A stretch of 50,135 nt of DNA from Lentimicrobiaceae bacterium (GCA_018001695.1 JAGNHN010000025.1:1-50135), one strand, 5' to 3'. Positions 1 to 8,462 are shown, counted from the first letter of the stretch. The notes: generated from the letters alone by a model not told the origin. A program made the numbers and translations.

Positions 1-43
1 ATACTATAAGGGAAGCTTTTGTGGAATAATGCAAACCGTGGGT

Positions 44-95
44 AATCGAGTAGGCCGCCCCGCCAGCCAGCGCTAGCGGGGAGAGCCTCTCACAC
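44..95 (-). mobile_element. Possible group II intron 3' remnant (domain VI-like hairpin)
   Basis: Read on the minus strand, the segment forms a two-part hairpin: GAG pairs with CTC, AGGC with GCCT, and CCCCGC with GCGGGG. A single bulged A (position 51) sits in CCTACTC, about eight bases before a likely intron end at CTCGATT. A bulged branch-point A seven or eight bases from the 3' splice site is the hallmark of group II intron domain VI, and the CTACTCGA ending is common in bacterial introns. Domain V should lie immediately 5', but that place is taken by the end of the deoxyhypusine-synthase-like gene, so any intron is truncated. Positions 1-43 beyond it hold nothing I recognise. The hairpin is seen; the intron identity is inferred. 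Confidence 0.45.
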
Positions 96-1112
96 TCAGG
101 AAAACAGTTTCGCCCATTCGTAACGCGGGCGGTCTTTCCAATAGCCTTTGTGATAGGCATGGCTGACGATGAGCGGAAGTACTGTCGTGGCTTCGGCATA
201 GACCATCTGCTCATAAACAGTGTCCACCTTACCCCAGGAGGAGGCTTCCTTAAGCGTTGAGCTGGAGCAGGCGCCGTCTCTGACGTCGGCCACGGTGATC
301 TGCACGGCATATTTGTGCATCGGGACATCCAGGCCCAGCATTTCGGCGCAGACCACGGTATCCTGGGCAAAATTCTTAGGGACGCCACCGCCGATCATGA
401 ACAGGCCGGTCGTTTCGGCCTTGATCTTGATCTGTGTCAGCTCATGAAAATCCTTCACCGAATCGATGGAGAGGTGATTACCAGGACGGCTGGCCTGGTG
501 CATGACCAGTCCGAAGCCCGCGCTGCTGTCGCTAAAGGCCGGACAGAAAATGGGCACGTTGTGCTCGTAGGCTACTTGTACCAGGGAATCTTTCTTCACG
601 GCATGGGTGGTGAGCCATTTCCCCATCTCGCTGATGAATTCACGGGAAGAATAGGGTCTGGGCTCCAATGTATCGGCGATCTGGCGGATGGTCTCATCGC
701 AGGCACGCAGGTCATCCTCATCGATGAAGGTATCGTAGATCCTGTCGATAAAGAGATCCCGCAACCTGCCGTCATCCACGAAGGGCGTACCGCGGTAGTG
801 CTTGAACCCCAATGCCTCGAAGAAGTCCATATCCACGATGGCAGCGCCGGTTGCCACGATGGCGTCGATCATATTGTTTTTAACCATATCCACATAGACC
901 TGCATGCATCCGCCTGCGCTGGTGCTACCGGCCAGGGTAAGGATGGTCGAACAGGACTTATCCTGCAGCATGCGGTTAAAGATATCCGCCGCCGATGCGG
1001 TGTCGCGGGATGAGAAGGACATCTCACGCATGGCATCGATGATCGGGGTGGCATCGAAGCTCTTGACGTCGATGTGTTTGATGGTTGATTTCAGGAGGTC
1101 TTTCTTTTCCAT
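96..1112 (-). CDS. Deoxyhypusine synthase-like protein (probable polyamine aminobutyltransferase)
   Basis: The 338-residue protein belongs to the deoxyhypusine synthase family, which moves the aminobutyl group of spermidine or a related amine through an NAD-dependent enzyme-imine. The catalytic lysine context SWGK (Lys295) is present near the C-terminus, as are the family motifs TLAGSTSAGG (59-68) and GGGVPKNF (241-248). Bacteria lack eIF5A, the normal protein substrate. A cyanobacterial homologue (SpeY of Anabaena) makes homospermidine, so a free polyamine product is the better guess here. The gene begins 9 bases after the arginase/agmatinase-family gene, in the same direction, which supports a polyamine operon. 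The ATG start gives full family length. The exact substrate cannot be read from sequence. Confidence 0.88.
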   Translation of the reverse strand: MEKKDLLKSTIKHIDVKSFDATPIIDAMREMSFSSRDTASAADIFNRMLQDKSCSTILTLAGSTSAGGCMQVYVDMVKNNMIDAIVATGAAIVDMDFFEALGFKHYRGTPFVDDGRLRDLFIDRIYDTFIDEDDLRACDETIRQIADTLEPRPYSSREFISEMGKWLTTHAVKKDSLVQVAYEHNVPIFCPAFSDSSAGFGLVMHQASRPGNHLSIDSVKDFHELTQIKIKAETTGLFMIGGGVPKNFAQDTVVCAEMLGLDVPMHKYAVQITVADVRDGACSSSTLKEASSWGKVDTVYEQMVYAEATTVLPLIVSHAYHKGYWKDRPRYEWAKLFS

Positions 1113-1121
1113 GGTCAGGGT

Positions 1122-1970
1122 TTATTTTGAGATAAAGCGGTAACTCAGCAATTTATACACCAATTTGGCAGCCAGAAATTCAGGGGAACGATTGCCTTCC
1201 TTCGGGCTTAATTCAACCACATCAAATCCCACGATGTCGGCTGTTTCATTCACAGCTTTCAGCAGCTCAAGGACCTGGTACCAATACATCCCGCCCGGTT
1301 CAGGTGTTCCCGTTGAAGGCATAATGGATGGGTCAAAAACATCAAGATCGATGGTAACATAAACTTTGGAGCTCAGTTGCTCCAACACCCTGGGTATCCA
1401 GTTTGTCTGATTATGTATTTGTTCAGCATAAAATATACGTCCTTGCTGGACGCCGGCTTTTTCAGCCACATCCATACTACGGATCCCCACCTGTACGAAG
1501 GGCACTTTCTCAGCTACCCTGGCCATCACACAGGCATGGTTGTTTTTACTGCCTTCATATTCCTGCCTTAGATCCGTATGAGCATCGAGTTGCAGGACTG
1601 TCAGGTCTTTAAACTGTGCCGCATGGGCGTAAACGGCACCTATGGTGACCGAGTGTTCTCCGCCGAGGGTCACCACAAACTTGTCAGCTTTGAGGTGTTT
1701 GCGGACTTCCTGTTCAACCGCCTTCACCATGGCTTCAGGGGTATCAAATCCTTCCAGCGCAGCGGCTGTCGCGATGCCCTTGAGGTACACCTCGCTATCC
1801 GTTTCTATGTCATACAATTCCATATTGGCTGAAGCTTCCAGCAGGGCTGCCGGACCCTGGTCCGCACCTTTACCCCAGGTGCTGGTGCCATCGTATGCGA
1901 CGGGGACGACCACGATGGGGGATGTATCATATTTGCAGTATTCCTCAGGAACACCTCCGTAATGTATCAT
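1122..1970 (-). CDS. speB: Agmatinase/arginase family ureohydrolase
   Basis: This 282-residue ureohydrolase most likely hydrolyses agmatine to putrescine and urea in the cytoplasm, using a two-manganese centre. The metal-binding motifs are all visible: GGEHS (His106), DAHTD (Asp129, His131, Asp133) and DLDVFDPS (Asp208, Asp210). The reading frame is open 11 codons further upstream to a TTG, but the ATG at 1970 (MIHYGGVPEEY) gives the usual family length and is preferred. It is the first gene of a two-gene unit with the deoxyhypusine-synthase-like gene, so its putrescine would feed a polyamine transferase. Arginase or another guanidino-hydrolase activity cannot be excluded from sequence alone. 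Confidence 0.88.
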   Translation of the reverse strand: MIHYGGVPEEYCKYDTSPIVVVPVAYDGTSTWGKGADQGPAALLEASANMELYDIETDSEVYLKGIATAAALEGFDTPEAMVKAVEQEVRKHLKADKFVVTLGGEHSVTIGAVYAHAAQFKDLTVLQLDAHTDLRQEYEGSKNNHACVMARVAEKVPFVQVGIRSMDVAEKAGVQQGRIFYAEQIHNQTNWIPRVLEQLSSKVYVTIDLDVFDPSIMPSTGTPEPGGMYWYQVLELLKAVNETADIVGFDVVELSPKEGNRSPEFLAAKLVYKLLSYRFISK

Positions 1971-2028
1971 ATCTGAATGGATTAGTGGCGGCAAAGGTAG
2001 CAAATAATCAGGGTGTTCCCCAAATGAA

Positions 2029-2058
2029 CAGAGACCGGGAGGTCACCCCCGGTCTCTG
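2029..2058 (-). terminator. Hairpin terminator downstream of the tricorn protease gene
   Basis: A perfect 11-bp stem (CAGAGACCGGG with CCCGGTCTCTG) encloses an 8-base loop, 22 bases beyond the tricorn stop codon. On the minus strand it is followed only by TTCATTT, so the U-run is weak. It lies between the tricorn gene and the arginase-family gene and would separate their transcripts. Confidence 0.55.
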
Positions 2059-2080
2059 GTTGGAATGATTGGCAAGCCTG

Positions 2081-5000
2081 TTATCTGCTCTTATCCGGTG
2101 GAACCGGGATAGGCGGCAGGGCTTTGTATTGTCTCAGATCTTCCAGGATCACTTCGATGGCTTTGGAGAGCTGGTCATCGATACCCCTGTATTCGCGGGC
2201 AGGGTCGTTATCGATCCAGATGTCGGGGTCGACGCCTTCGCCTTCGATGATCCATTTGCTTTCTTCTGAAGAATAGGAGGCGAACTCAGGGCGACGGAGG
2301 TCAGCGCCATCCACAAAGGGCAGGGATCCACGGATACCGACGACACCGCCCCAGGTCCGGACGCCGATCACCTTGCCCAGCTGATGCTTCTTAAAGGCAT
2401 AGGGGAAGAGGTCGCCATCGGAAGCTGAATACTGGTTGATCAACAACACCTTGGGTCCCAACATCATCTGACGGGGCGTCTGATTCAGATCCAGCACATT
2501 GCGGGCCATATTTGCGCGGGTCACCTCGCGGCTGAGGCGTTCGATGAGCATGGGTGACACATTGCCGCCGCCATTGCCACGGTCGTCGATAATGAGCGCT
2601 TTTTTGCTAAGCTGGGGATAGAAATATTTTGCAAACTCATTGAGGCCTTCCGGGCCCATATCGGGCACATGGATGTAACCTACTTCGCCATTGGTGGCTT
2701 CGTTGACCTTGCGGATATTTTCCTCCACCCAATTGAAATAGTAGAGTCCGGATTCATCGTCGATGGGTTGCACCAGGACCTTGCGGGCGCCGGTGAAGCT
2801 GGGCGTTGTATTGAGGCTGAGTTCGACCTGTCGACCCGCTGTACCGATCAGGGCCGTGTAGATATCGTCCATCTCTTTGGTGGAGATGCCATTGATGGCA
2901 ACGATAAGGTCACCTGGGTTGGCATTGACCCCCACCTCGGTCAGGGGTGAACGGCGGGATTTGTCCCAATTCTGTCCTTTCAGGATTTTGTCAATCTGAT
3001 AGAATCCGGAAGCATGACGCGAAAGCTTGGCTCCCAGCAGGCCGGTCTTAATCCTGTCTGGTGACGGGCGTTCTCCTCCATTTACATAGGCGTGACCTAC
3101 ATTCAGTTCTCCGATGAGCTCTCCGATCAGGTAGTTGAGGTCATTGCGATGGCGCACATTGGGCAGCATCACTGCATATTTGGTGTGCATGGCTTTCCAA
3201 TCAACGCCATGCATATTCGGGACATAGAAGAAATCCCGCATCTGGCGCCAGCTTTCATCATAGATCTGCTTCCATTCTTCCTTCTTGTTGACCATCACCT
3301 TCATACCACTCAGATCGAGCGTATTATCCATTTTGGCGGCACCCACCGGCAGGTCGATGATGGCATACTGGCTGCCTTTTCCAAGCAGCATCTTTTTTCC
3401 ATCTCTTGAGATTTCGAACCCGCCGAACTCCCCTATTTCGGTCTCTTTTTTCTTTTCGAGATCGAACATCTTCAGATAGCCTTTACGCTCGCGTTGAGAA
3501 AACTCATTATAATACAATCTCTTACCTACACTCTGGAGATTGCGGTAATAGCTGGATCTCACGGGGAGGGCAATAATACGGTCTGCGATACCATCGAAAT
3601 CAATGACGACGGCATTGGAGGCAGCCGGTTTCTCTTCCTTCTTCTCCTCTTTTTTCGCAGGTGCTGCGGCCGGTTCTTCCTTTACCGTGACCTCATCATT
3701 GACCAGTGCAAACGGTGATGGTGTGCCCTTGGCCAGCGTCAGCATATAGATGCGGGACATCTCCACATAGGCGTGGTTCCATTCTGTGGCCGAATATATC
3801 GGGTTGAAATCCCTGTCAGATACAAAGAAGAGGTATTTGCCATCCTCACTGAAGGCAGGACTGGAAGAGCTATGCCATTCACTCGTTACGGCCGTGCTGG
3901 TTGCTTTCTGGGTATCGTAAATATAGATGCGGCTCATGTCATTGGGCTCAGGACGGACAAAAGCAATCCATTTGCTGTCAGGCGACCATGTAAATTGATT
4001 GTATTCCCAGGTAGTGTTGCGATCGACCAGGGTCACCTTTTTGCTGTCGATATCAATGTACTGAAGGCGCAGCATTTTGTCGTTCCACATGATCTTTTTG
4101 CTGTCGGGTGACCAGACCAGGCTGAACTTATAGGTGTCGGCACCGGATGTAAGCTGAATGGGTTTTTCGCTGCCATCCTGGCGCTGAATATAGATTTCAT
4201 ATTCTCCGTTAACATCTGACAGATAGGCAATATACTTACCATCGGGGCTCCAGACAGCGCTGCGGTCATGCGCGTTGGATGAGGCTGTCAGGTTGCGCGT
4301 GATGCCATTCTCTGCCGGGACAGTCCATACATCCCCCCTGGCTGAAAACAGGGCGCGTTTGCCATCGGGTGAGATTTCATAACTAAAGATGCGCTTGCTG
4401 GCATCTGCCCATTCATCGCGACCGTTGATCTCATCGTCGGCGATGCGGATGTTCAACTGCCTGGATTGCTGCGTATTCAGATCGAGGTAATGGATATAGC
4501 CTGCCTGTTCAAAGACGATGGCGTCTTTTCCAAGCGAAGGGAATTTAACGTCGTAATTGTTGAACTGCGTGACCTTCCGGGTTGCTTTGGTGCGGGTATT
4601 GTAGGCAAAGATGTTCATGATCCTGTCGCGGTCCGAGAGGAAATAAATCTCTTCCTTCCACCACATCGGAATGATATCCTGCGCTTTGTTATCGGTAATC
4701 TTCGTCACTTCGGCCGTGCGTGTGTCATAGATTCTGATATCATCGGCCATGCCGCCCTGGTAGTACTTCCATGTCCTGAATTCGCGGAACACCCTGTTAA
4801 AAGCCAATTGTGTTCCATCCGGCGACCAGGAGCAGAATCCGCCTGTTGACAGTGGCAGCTCGCTGGAGATCCCGCCCTGGAAGGGCACACTGAACAGCTG
4901 ACCTACGAAATCATTAAAGGACTGCTTTCTGGATCTGTAGATGATATTTTTTCCATCCGGTGTCCATCCCATGACAATATTATTCGGACCCATGCGGTCG

Positions 5001-5344
5001 GAGATATCGTCCCTTCCCAGTGTGGCCGTCGTGGTAAGGCGCTTCGGTTTTCCGCCCTCGGCAGGTATGGTAAACACCTCTGTATTACCATCATACTGGC
5101 CGGTAAATGCGATTGTACGTCCATCAGGGGAATAGCGGGCGAACATCTCGTAGCCCTCATGTGAGGTAATCTTCCTCGCGATTCCCCCATCCTTTGAGAC
5201 GGTGTACAAATCACCGGCATAGGTAAAAGCTACCTGTTCTCCGTTGGTAGCCGGAAAACGCAGCAGTCTGGCTTCTGGCTGCGCCAGTGCCAATCCTGCC
5301 CAAGAAAGGGTCAGGATCATCATCATTGTCCTGTAATGTATCAT
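2081..5344 (-). CDS. Secreted tricorn protease homologue (S41 family)
   Basis: The 1087-residue protein is a tricorn-type serine protease that degrades peptides, here probably in the periplasm. An N-terminal signal peptide ends near ALAQPEA. Two beta-propeller regions follow, with repeated WSPDG/YSPDG blades (about 40-300 and 320-550), then a low-complexity linker rich in Ala, Lys and Glu (about 560-580), a helical domain, a PDZ domain (about 770-850) and the S41 catalytic domain. The catalytic elements are visible: His in VGHAYV, the nucleophile in QYSASDGD, and Glu in SSEESKWIIEGEG. The serine that precedes the catalytic histidine in archaeal tricorn is a glycine here. The frame is open eight codons further upstream, but the ATG at 5344 places the hydrophobic signal segment correctly. 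Confidence 0.93.
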   Translation of the reverse strand: MIHYRTMMMILTLSWAGLALAQPEARLLRFPATNGEQVAFTYAGDLYTVSKDGGIARKITSHEGYEMFARYSPDGRTIAFTGQYDGNTEVFTIPAEGGKPKRLTTTATLGRDDISDRMGPNNIVMGWTPDGKNIIYRSRKQSFNDFVGQLFSVPFQGGISSELPLSTGGFCSWSPDGTQLAFNRVFREFRTWKYYQGGMADDIRIYDTRTAEVTKITDNKAQDIIPMWWKEEIYFLSDRDRIMNIFAYNTRTKATRKVTQFNNYDVKFPSLGKDAIVFEQAGYIHYLDLNTQQSRQLNIRIADDEINGRDEWADASKRIFSYEISPDGKRALFSARGDVWTVPAENGITRNLTASSNAHDRSAVWSPDGKYIAYLSDVNGEYEIYIQRQDGSEKPIQLTSGADTYKFSLVWSPDSKKIMWNDKMLRLQYIDIDSKKVTLVDRNTTWEYNQFTWSPDSKWIAFVRPEPNDMSRIYIYDTQKATSTAVTSEWHSSSSPAFSEDGKYLFFVSDRDFNPIYSATEWNHAYVEMSRIYMLTLAKGTPSPFALVNDEVTVKEEPAAAPAKKEEKKEEKPAASNAVVIDFDGIADRIIALPVRSSYYRNLQSVGKRLYYNEFSQRERKGYLKMFDLEKKKETEIGEFGGFEISRDGKKMLLGKGSQYAIIDLPVGAAKMDNTLDLSGMKVMVNKKEEWKQIYDESWRQMRDFFYVPNMHGVDWKAMHTKYAVMLPNVRHRNDLNYLIGELIGELNVGHAYVNGGERPSPDRIKTGLLGAKLSRHASGFYQIDKILKGQNWDKSRRSPLTEVGVNANPGDLIVAINGISTKEMDDIYTALIGTAGRQVELSLNTTPSFTGARKVLVQPIDDESGLYYFNWVEENIRKVNEATNGEVGYIHVPDMGPEGLNEFAKYFYPQLSKKALIIDDRGNGGGNVSPMLIERLSREVTRANMARNVLDLNQTPRQMMLGPKVLLINQYSASDGDLFPYAFKKHQLGKVIGVRTWGGVVGIRGSLPFVDGADLRRPEFASYSSEESKWIIEGEGVDPDIWIDNDPAREYRGIDDQLSKAIEVILEDLRQYKALPPIPVPPDKSR

Positions 5345-5413
5345 ACTAGGTGGTTTTAAAAGGTTCATGCAGAAAGACTAACAATCCAGCAGAAAAAGTG
5401 TGCACGGCAAAGC

Positions 5414-5421
5414 CAAAATTA
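5414..5421 (-). promoter_or_regulatory. Possible -7 element for the tricorn gene
   Basis: On the minus strand the octamer TAATTTTG matches the Bacteroidota -7 consensus TAnnTTTG exactly. It would place transcription start about 60 bases before the tricorn ATG. No good -33 TTTG stands at the expected 19-21 bases upstream. Confidence 0.35.
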
Positions 5422-5447
5422 TGCCAATTAATTTATCAACCTAATAT

Positions 5448-5477
5448 ACAACGACATATAAACGAAAACATCGTTGT
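5448..5477. promoter_or_regulatory. Inverted repeat in the divergent intergenic region
   Basis: ACAACGA and TCGTTGT form a perfect 7-bp inverted repeat separated by 16 AT-rich bases, between the divergent tricorn and UPF0316 genes. It could be an operator, but no other copy was noticed and no regulator gene lies nearby. Confidence 0.22.
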
Positions 5478-5521
5478 GTGGTGTACGTTTTTCAGGAAGC
5501 CTGTGCGTTTTCGAACAGCTG

Positions 5522-5552
5522 TTGCACCCAGCCCGACTTACCCTTACCTTTG
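5522..5552 (+). promoter_or_regulatory. Bacteroidota-type promoter for the UPF0316 cluster
   Basis: TTG (5522-5524), a 20-base spacer and TACCTTTG (5545-5552) fit the primary-sigma consensus TTTG-N19-21-TAnnTTTG. The ATG at 5574 follows after a short leader. It would drive the UPF0316, ferredoxin-like and WbqC genes. Confidence 0.5.
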
Positions 5553-5573
5553 CAGCCACCAAAACTACCGAAA

Positions 5574-6167
5574 ATGACAGAGAGTTTCATGGATTCCAGT
5601 TTGTTTACCTGGGTCGTCCTTCCCCTCCTGATTTTTCTGGCCCGTATTGCTGATCAGACCATTGGGACCCTCAGGTTGATATTCTTATCCAAGGGCTACC
5701 GTTTTCTGGCGCCTTTGCTGGGCTTTTTCGAGGTAATCATCTGGCTGGTGGCCGTCAGTCAGATTATGAAGCACCTGGATAACGTGATGTGTTATGTCGC
5801 CTACGGCGCAGGCTTTGCAATGGGCAATTATCTGGGTATCAGGCTTGATGAGAAATTATCCCTGGGACATGTGCTCATTCGTATCATCCCGAAGTTCGAG
5901 ACCGACAGGCTAATTGCCCATTTGCGGGAGCAAAACTTTGGGGCAACGGCCATTGATGCAGAAGGGAGCCGGGGAAAAGTAAAGGTGGTGCTGACGATCA
6001 TCAAGCGCAAGGAGATCAACAATGTGATTCGCATCATCAATCAATACAATCCCAATGCTTTTTACACCATTGAGGAGGTAAAGTCGATCAATGAGGGGAT
6101 TTTCAAACCATCCCAGGGCATGATGCGTTACGAATCCCTGCCATTCAGGCTACGAAAGTTCAAATGA
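5574..6167 (+). CDS. UPF0316 family membrane protein (DUF5698 + DUF2179)
   Basis: This is a 197-residue inner-membrane protein. Three hydrophobic segments fill the first 100 residues (around FTWVVLPLLIFLARI, FLAPLLGFFEVIIWLVAV and VMCYVAYGAGFAMGNYLGI), followed by a soluble DUF2179-like alpha/beta domain (about 105-185). DUF2179 also occurs at the C-terminus of YitT-type membrane proteins; its role is not established. The frame is open further upstream, but the ATG at 5574 begins just before the first membrane segment and 22 bases after a good -7 element. Its stop overlaps the next start as ATGA, so the two are probably translationally coupled. Confidence 0.8.
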   Translation: MTESFMDSSLFTWVVLPLLIFLARIADQTIGTLRLIFLSKGYRFLAPLLGFFEVIIWLVAVSQIMKHLDNVMCYVAYGAGFAMGNYLGIRLDEKLSLGHVLIRIIPKFETDRLIAHLREQNFGATAIDAEGSRGKVKVVLTIIKRKEINNVIRIINQYNPNAFYTIEEVKSINEGIFKPSQGMMRYESLPFRLRKFK

Positions 6168-6880
6168 TCCCGGACAATCTCAGACGAATTGTGATCATTT
6201 CATTCCGGACGGGGGACAGCGCAGATGTGTCGTTGCCGGCCTTGGTTCAGCTAATGGCTTACGCGGGTAAGTCATTGGATTACAGATACATCGGATCATC
6301 TAAAATAAAGATAAATAATGAATGGGTGAAGATCTCCAGCACGGAGTTGCCGGTACTTGTACCTGAGCTTCACCGCTATGAATGCACCGAATGTGGCAAA
6401 TGCATCAGGACCTGTGCCGGGGGTGCCTTGAAGAAAACACCTGAGCGCAAGGCCATCCATTTTGATACCTCATCCTGCCGGTTATGCCACCAGTGCCTGA
6501 TCGCATGCCGGCAGCGACATGCGTTACACACCAGGCCATGCATTGCAGGTCTGTTAAACATTTACAGCAATGGACAGCACCGTATCCATGAGGTGGTAAC
6601 CAATGGATATCCTGTAATGACAGCCTATCTGGAGCGCTACCTCATGGAATTGCAGGCAGATGAAGGCCGGTGTATCGTACTTGCGTTGTCCTCACGTCAG
6701 GGCAAGGCCCTGGAGCTGGCCCTGAGCTGGGCTGATGAGGTATGGATTGAGGGGCTGCAGGCAGGTCATCGTGAATCAGATGATGCTGCATGTTTGAATG
6801 AAGTCATGATATCAGGTAAAGCGATCCGGTATATGAAAGAGATACCTGGGAGAAGTTCTTCAGAAAATAATTGTTTATGA
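6164..6880 (+). CDS. 2x[4Fe-4S] ferredoxin-domain protein resembling a P-loop-less MinD-type ATPase
   Basis: This 238-residue protein has two complete CxxCxxCxxxC motifs (Cys74/77/80/84 and Cys105/108/111/115), enough for two [4Fe-4S] clusters. The layout matches the MinD/ParA-like Fe-S ATPases, which carry an inserted ferredoxin domain: a first strand (RIVIIS), a loop, a helix, the ferredoxin block, and a late strand (ADEVWIEG) at the place of ADLVLIVTEP in those ATPases. The loop at 13-20 should be the Walker A, GKGGTGKT, but reads FRTGDSAD, and the Walker B place (about 170-180) lacks the DxPPG signature. ATP binding is therefore probably lost while electron transfer or cluster binding may remain. 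Both gene ends overlap neighbours by ATGA. No function can be assigned from sequence. Confidence 0.72.
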   Translation: MIPDNLRRIVIISFRTGDSADVSLPALVQLMAYAGKSLDYRYIGSSKIKINNEWVKISSTELPVLVPELHRYECTECGKCIRTCAGGALKKTPERKAIHFDTSSCRLCHQCLIACRQRHALHTRPCIAGLLNIYSNGQHRIHEVVTNGYPVMTAYLERYLMELQADEGRCIVLALSSRQGKALELALSWADEVWIEGLQAGHRESDDAACLNEVMISGKAIRYMKEIPGRSSSENNCL

Positions 6881-7593
6881 AGCCCTTGCCATCTGAAGGA
6901 CAAATATCCGCCTGTGTCCTGCTGCCGATGACCTATTTGGGCCCCATTGCCTGGTTTGCCGCCGCTGCATCATTTCCGGAATGCTTCATTGACAATCAGA
7001 TGGCATACCGGAAGCAGAGCTACCGCAACCGTTGCATCATCATGAGTGCAAATGGACCCATGTCTTTAACGATACCGGTTAGTCCTGAGAGCAGAAATCA
7101 GCCAGGCGGATTGGTTCCGATTGACTATTCCAGGGCCTGGCAGCGCATCCATTGGGGGGCCATCACTTCGGCTTACAACCGATCCCCGTTCTTTATGTAT
7201 TACAAGGATTATTTTGAAAGTCATTACCGGGGCATTGAGCCTGACACCCTGGGGACTTTTAACGATACACTCAATGGCATCATTTTCAAATTATTAAAAA
7301 TCAAACCGCCGATAAGGAATCTATCAGAAGTGGAAGGGACGACATCGTTACAGATAGATTTGCGTACGGCTTTTCATCCGAAAAAGCCTGGTTTTCTTCC
7401 CGGGGAGATGATGCGGGAGTACAGGCAGGTATTTGCTGAGCGTCATCCTTTTCAAGCGGAAGTCAGTATTCTTGATTTGCTTTTCAATCTTGGGCCTGAG
7501 GCAGGCGTCTATCTTCAAACCCATACGGCATTGGTAACCGAAATACTAAATACTGAAAGTAAATCGATTAGGCCTATTGTGAATAATAATTGA
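6877..7593 (+). CDS. WbqC family protein
   Basis: The 238-residue product belongs to the WbqC family (PF08889), found widely in Bacteroidota and named from an O-antigen cluster gene. Recognisable features are the opening LLPMTYLGPIAWFA and the block FIDNQMAYRKQSYRNRC, followed by a conserved ISI-like region that here reads TIPV. Family members are linked to surface polysaccharide or amino-sugar modification, but the reaction is not certain. An upstream TTG at 6871 is in frame, but the ATG at 6877 overlaps the previous stop as ATGA and is preferred. No polysaccharide genes lie next to it in this window. Confidence 0.82.
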   Translation: MKPLPSEGQISACVLLPMTYLGPIAWFAAAASFPECFIDNQMAYRKQSYRNRCIIMSANGPMSLTIPVSPESRNQPGGLVPIDYSRAWQRIHWGAITSAYNRSPFFMYYKDYFESHYRGIEPDTLGTFNDTLNGIIFKLLKIKPPIRNLSEVEGTTSLQIDLRTAFHPKKPGFLPGEMMREYRQVFAERHPFQAEVSILDLLFNLGPEAGVYLQTHTALVTEILNTESKSIRPIVNNN

Positions 7594-7665
7594 AAAAGAG
7601 TTCCCGTTGTTATCCGGTGGGATCATCAAAAAACCAGTAGTTTTAAAAAAAATTATGCCCAGACT

Positions 7666-8460
7666 ATGATGTACGGGATATGCACCCTAAGTGTAGCGGC
7701 AGTCCGCAAGGAACCCAGCGACAGATCCGAGATGGTGACGCAGGTGCTTTTTGGGGAATTATTATGGATACTGGAGCGTCAAAATAACTGGCTGTTTGTC
7801 CGCCTTGCCTGGGATGATTATGAAGGCTGGATGGATATCAAACAAGTCACCCAGGTAGGCGAGGATTATTTCAGGTTTTTCAATACACGGCGGAATGAGG
7901 TTGTTTCTGATTTGTCGGCCGAGCTTTATGATGACCGTGAGCGCCGTCACCTGCTCATTCCGGGTGGTAGTGCCATGCCCGGGATCAAGGGGAGGCTGCT
8001 TGAGATAAACGAAAGGAAGTATGTCCTGAATGGTGACACCAACCGTTTGATTCTGGTGGAGAAGAATAATATCCGGCAGAATCTGGTTAACATCGCTTTA
8101 AAGTACCTGGAAGTTCCGTATTTATGGGGAGGTCGGACCGCCTTTGGCATTGATTGCAGCGGCCTAGTTCAGATGGTATACAAGATCTGCGGCATCCGGC
8201 TGCGCAGGGATGCAGAGCAGCAGTCGATGGACGGTCATGCCCTCAGCTTTCTGGAGGAGGCCCGGCCCGGTGACCTGGCTTTCTTTGATGATGCACAGGG
8301 TCGCATCATCCATGTTGGAATGCTGATCGACAAAGGGCGCATCCTGCATGCTTCGGGGAAAGTGCGTATTGACACCATTGATCACCAGGGTATTTATAAC
8401 CAGACATTCCAGAAGTACACCCATCAGTTACGCCTGATAAAATCCTATTTGCCGGGTTGA
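7666..8460 (+). CDS. NlpC/P60 family cysteine peptidase with SH3-like domains
   Basis: This 264-residue protein is a probable gamma-D-glutamyl-diamino-acid endopeptidase acting on cell-wall peptides. The first 120 residues look like two bacterial SH3-like domains (VRKEPSDRSEMVTQVLFGE, then a second around LSAELYD). The catalytic domain has Cys164 in GIDCSGLV, His216 in IIHVGML and His228 in ILHASGK, as in the YkfC-like group. No signal peptide is evident, so it may recycle peptides in the cytoplasm. The gene starts 72 bases after the WbqC stop in the same direction. The next gene begins two bases after its stop. Confidence 0.9.
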   Translation: MMYGICTLSVAAVRKEPSDRSEMVTQVLFGELLWILERQNNWLFVRLAWDDYEGWMDIKQVTQVGEDYFRFFNTRRNEVVSDLSAELYDDRERRHLLIPGGSAMPGIKGRLLEINERKYVLNGDTNRLILVEKNNIRQNLVNIALKYLEVPYLWGGRTAFGIDCSGLVQMVYKICGIRLRRDAEQQSMDGHALSFLEEARPGDLAFFDDAQGRIIHVGMLIDKGRILHASGKVRIDTIDHQGIYNQTFQKYTHQLRLIKSYLPG

Positions 8461-8462
8461 TC

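Noticed and set aside
58..81. Hairpin CCCCGC/GCGGGG read as a terminator of the polyamine operon
   Set aside because: There is no T-run on the minus strand, and the hairpin is better explained as part of the domain VI-like fold.
315..1013. 232-codon open frame on the plus strand
   Set aside because: It lies wholly opposite the deoxyhypusine-synthase-like gene, shows no family motif and has no promoter.
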